Both the position numbers and the translations under genes were made by a program. DNA of 8,932 nucleotides from an uncultured Sutterella sp. (GTDB lineage Bacteria > Pseudomonadota > Gammaproteobacteria > Burkholderiales > Burkholderiaceae_F), in contig CAJMKD010000057.1 in the NCBI GenBank assembly GCA_905213905.1, positions 1 through 8,932 on the forward strand, in the 5' to 3' direction. This document shows, piece by piece, positions 7,232 through 8,932 of this stretch (its first letter is position 1; the number at the start of each line of letters is the position of its first letter). A model generated the notes under the pieces. It searched no databases. It was given only the letters and a program-made list of their open reading frames with translations, and was not told where the DNA came from.

Positions 7232-7264
7232 GTCCATTTTTTCAAAGTAGCAAAAAAAGGGAAC
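7232..7264 (+). promoter_or_regulatory. Imperfect AT-rich inverted repeat between virB10 and the adhesin-like gene
   Basis: The arm gtccattttttc (7232-7243) roughly matches the reverse complement of the region around 7252-7264, which contains a run of seven A and GGG. A hairpin would bury the downstream ribosome binding site. Pairing is mostly A-T and imperfect, so this is weak evidence. It does not look like a standard GC-rich terminator. Confidence 0.25.
7256..7262 (+). promoter_or_regulatory. Ribosome binding site deciding the adhesin-like gene start
   Basis: AAAGGGA lies a few bases before the ATG at 7268. The protein read from 7268 begins with a normal signal peptide. An in-frame ATG at 7205 would lie inside virB10 and add 21 residues before that signal peptide, so 7268 is preferred. 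Confidence 0.65.
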
Positions 7265-7267
7265 AAA

Positions 7268-8755
7268 ATGAAATTCAATGACTCCAATCGCTGCAAGAAG
7301 AACGATGCGCTGCTCCGGCATTCAGCCCTGATGCTCGCATTGGCCGGCATTTTCTCGCTCGGCTCCGGAATCGCGCGGGCGGATGAAGCAGCCTGCACGG
7401 CCATGGGCGGAACGATGGAGAACGGCGTCTGCGTCGTCAAAAGGACGGCGATGGATTCGGGGAAAGAGCCGACCGTCAATACCGATCTGGCGCTCGAATC
7501 CCCGGTGACGGTCACCGAAGACACGATCGTGCAGGGCGTCAAGGAATGGACGGCGCAGTTCGTCATTGCGGACGGCATTGAGAACACGTTCACGATCACG
7601 AACGGGGCCGACGTTAAATTCATGGGCGGCGAAGATGCGGAGGGAGCGATGGGCGTCTATGCGCTTTCGCTAAACGGCGGAAACGGTACGCTCAATGTTG
7701 AGAACGGCAGCCTGACGATTTCAGGACGGGCGGAATCGTTCATGGACACCGACAACGCTTATGCGTACGGCCTCTATGCTTTTTCATGCGGAAGCAGCGC
7801 CAAGGCCGAGATCAACGTCAAATCCGGATCCAAACTGCATGTTGATTGGGGCGGCGCCTATGCTTTTGCAACAGGCGGCGCTTCTGCCGTTGTCAATGTT
7901 GCGCAGGGCGGATCGCTGACAACAGGGTCTTTAAGCGATTTCGAAAATAATCCTGAAGCATTTATGTTGTCGGGCATGCCGATAGCGAAAGTTACAGATG
8001 CAGATTCAAAACTCCAAATAAATAACGCAGGCACGGTTTATTTGCTGGCATCAGAATACGGCAATCTGAATATAAAAAATGAAGGGTCTTATGCTTCACT
8101 GACGCTTGCTGGGCTTGAAGCGGTCGTCACTGCAAGCGGCGATGAGGATGATATCGTTTTGGAAAACACAGGCGGCGCCATCGCAGATGTTGCATTCACA
8201 GGGAAGCTCAGCGTGGTGAACGACAGCGAAAGCCGCCTGACGATACGCAAAAGGCAATCCGATAGTGATGCAGCCGGAATTCATCAATATATAAGCAGGA
8301 TCGAAAATTCAGGGATTATCGATATTTATTCTTATGTGCTTAACCCAGGGTATGAAAATAATGCGACTTCTACGATTATTAATAACAAATCAGGAAAGAT
8401 AACATTTCATGACGAATTACTTGATCGCGAAGGAAACAATAATAATATTGTGAATGTTGATAATTTCGGATCAATGGAAATTGGTGCGGCTTTGGCAGGA
8501 TCAATGTATGGCATGTCGGTTCCTACCACCGATCGAGTTGTTTTGACCAACGGATCCGGTGCTGTTTTAACATTCAATGATCAATCCAATTATTTAGTCA
8601 GTGGTTCCGGCGACGTCAAAATTGACAATCAGGGTACAGTTAAACTAACTGAAAACTCTCTGAGTTGTCTCGCTCTTGTTCGGAACAGCGCGTACGATAA
8701 TGTTCATATCGAATACGTCAATCAATCCGCCGGCACCACGTCGCTCTACGCCTAA
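7268..8755 (+). CDS. Secreted beta-helix surface protein (autotransporter passenger-like), probably prematurely terminated
   Basis: The 495-residue product has a signal peptide: basic residues in 8-18, a hydrophobic core at about 19-34, and likely cleavage after A-R-A (36-38). A short Cys motif follows, C-T-A-M-G-G-T-M-E-N-G-V-C (Cys43 and Cys55). The rest consists of repeated short strands with turns of the type I-x-N-x-G-x-V/I-x-I/L, for example L-Q-I-N-N-A-G-T-V-Y-L, I-E-N-S-G-I-I-D-I and K-I-D-N-Q-G-T-V-K-L. At least eight such units are visible, as in right-handed beta-helix passengers of AIDA-like autotransporters. No transporter barrel is present before the stop. Bases about 7930-8710 are much richer in A+T than both ends. 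The frame reopens directly after the TAA and runs to the window end, so this may be the 5' part of a longer, broken gene. The exact family is not identified. Confidence 0.8.
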   Translation: MKFNDSNRCKKNDALLRHSALMLALAGIFSLGSGIARADEAACTAMGGTMENGVCVVKRTAMDSGKEPTVNTDLALESPVTVTEDTIVQGVKEWTAQFVIADGIENTFTITNGADVKFMGGEDAEGAMGVYALSLNGGNGTLNVENGSLTISGRAESFMDTDNAYAYGLYAFSCGSSAKAEINVKSGSKLHVDWGGAYAFATGGASAVVNVAQGGSLTTGSLSDFENNPEAFMLSGMPIAKVTDADSKLQINNAGTVYLLASEYGNLNIKNEGSYASLTLAGLEAVVTASGDEDDIVLENTGGAIADVAFTGKLSVVNDSESRLTIRKRQSDSDAAGIHQYISRIENSGIIDIYSYVLNPGYENNATSTIINNKSGKITFHDELLDREGNNNNIVNVDNFGSMEIGAALAGSMYGMSVPTTDRVVLTNGSGAVLTFNDQSNYLVSGSGDVKIDNQGTVKLTENSLSCLALVRNSAYDNVHIEYVNQSAGTTSLYA

Positions 8756-8758
8756 AAC

Positions 8759-8932
8759 ATGTTTGAGATCAAGAAGAGCGGCGAGGTCGGCGCGCTGCCG
8801 ATCAGCGTGCTCTCGCTGAGCGACGGCCAGTGGAAGAAATCGTCGATTACCGTAGAGGGATTCGAATCCGACACTGCCGCAGCCGACTGGCAGCTCATGT
8901 CGGACTGGGCGAAGTATTACTCCTGGAAGGAA
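8759..8932 (+). CDS. In-frame continuation of the surface-protein gene after a stop codon (3' end outside window)
   Basis: Fifty-eight codons are open from an ATG at 8759 to the window edge, in the same frame as the gene ending at 8755 and separated only by TAA and one Asn codon. The product begins M-F-E-I-K-K-S-G-E-V-G-A-L-P and continues with hydrophilic residues and several Trp (W-K-K-S-S-I-T-V-E-G-F, W-Q-L-M-S-D-W). Base composition returns to about 63% GC by hand count over 8761-8820, like the rest of the operon, which supports real coding. No ribosome binding site precedes this ATG. It is more likely the remainder of the upstream adhesin-like gene than an independent gene. No domain is recognised. 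Confidence 0.5.
   Translation, partial: MFEIKKSGEVGALPISVLSLSDGQWKKSSITVEGFESDTAAADWQLMSDWAKYYSWKE

Noticed and set aside
7214..7242. Possible promoter with TTGAGG as -35 box before the surface-protein gene
   Set aside because: At 17-base spacing the -10 position is only a T-run, with no TATAAT-like sequence, so it is not supportable.
7205..7267. Upstream ATG for the surface protein at 7205
   Set aside because: It lies inside virB10 and places 21 residues before a normal signal peptide; the ATG at 7268 has its own ribosome binding site.
8759..8761. ATG as start of an independent downstream gene
   Set aside because: No ribosome binding site, same frame as the interrupted gene, and only one codon after its stop; continuation of that gene is the simpler reading.

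Overview
The window is one strand-consistent block, all genes on the + strand, from a GC-rich Gram-negative bacterium. It covers the outer-membrane core section of a P-type (VirB/Trb-like) type IV secretion system (T4SS), followed by an interrupted surface-protein gene of autotransporter or adhesin type. The genes for VirB8, VirB9 and VirB10 are recognisable from sequence. They are tightly packed with good ribosome binding sites and look like one operon. The lineage is probably Proteobacteria. A gut betaproteobacterium such as a Sutterellaceae member would fit the composition and the adhesin style, but that is a guess and not a sequence-based assignment.

Layout. Bases 2-1819 are the C-terminal part of a gene that begins before the window. 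By position it is probably the VirB6 (TrbL-like) membrane subunit, here with a very long extension of Gly-X-Y (collagen-like) and Ser-x-Thr triplets and a helical tail. Bases 1839-3908 encode a predicted lipoprotein of 689 residues where the short VirB7 lipoprotein is expected. Only its first ~140 residues look like a normal domain; the rest is low-complexity Ala/Ser/Glu/Lys/Thr-Gly sequence. Bases 3908-4981 encode VirB8, 5002-6045 VirB9 and 6049-7230 VirB10. VirB7, VirB9 and VirB10 normally form the outer-membrane core complex and VirB8 links it to the inner membrane. No VirB11, VirB4 or VirD4 ATPase is present in the window.

Directly after virB10, at 7268-8755, comes a secreted beta-helix protein gene with a signal peptide and at least eight repeated strand-turn motifs. 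Its base composition is mosaic: a GC-rich start, a clearly AT-rich centre (roughly 7930-8710), then GC-rich again. The frame ends at a TAA (8753-8755) but continues open in the same frame to the window edge with normal-looking coding sequence. The gene may therefore be broken by a single nonsense codon, or be the product of recombination at this point.

The most unusual feature is that the two subunits expected to be most variable (VirB6 tail and VirB7-position lipoprotein) both carry long, three-residue-periodic tracts built from imperfect 9-bp units, while VirB8-VirB10 are conventional in their core domains. This suggests an elaborated, fast-evolving and possibly surface-exposed coat on an otherwise ordinary T4SS. 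Intergenic gaps are all under 40 bases; no RNA genes, CRISPR arrays, insertion sequences or convincing promoters were seen.
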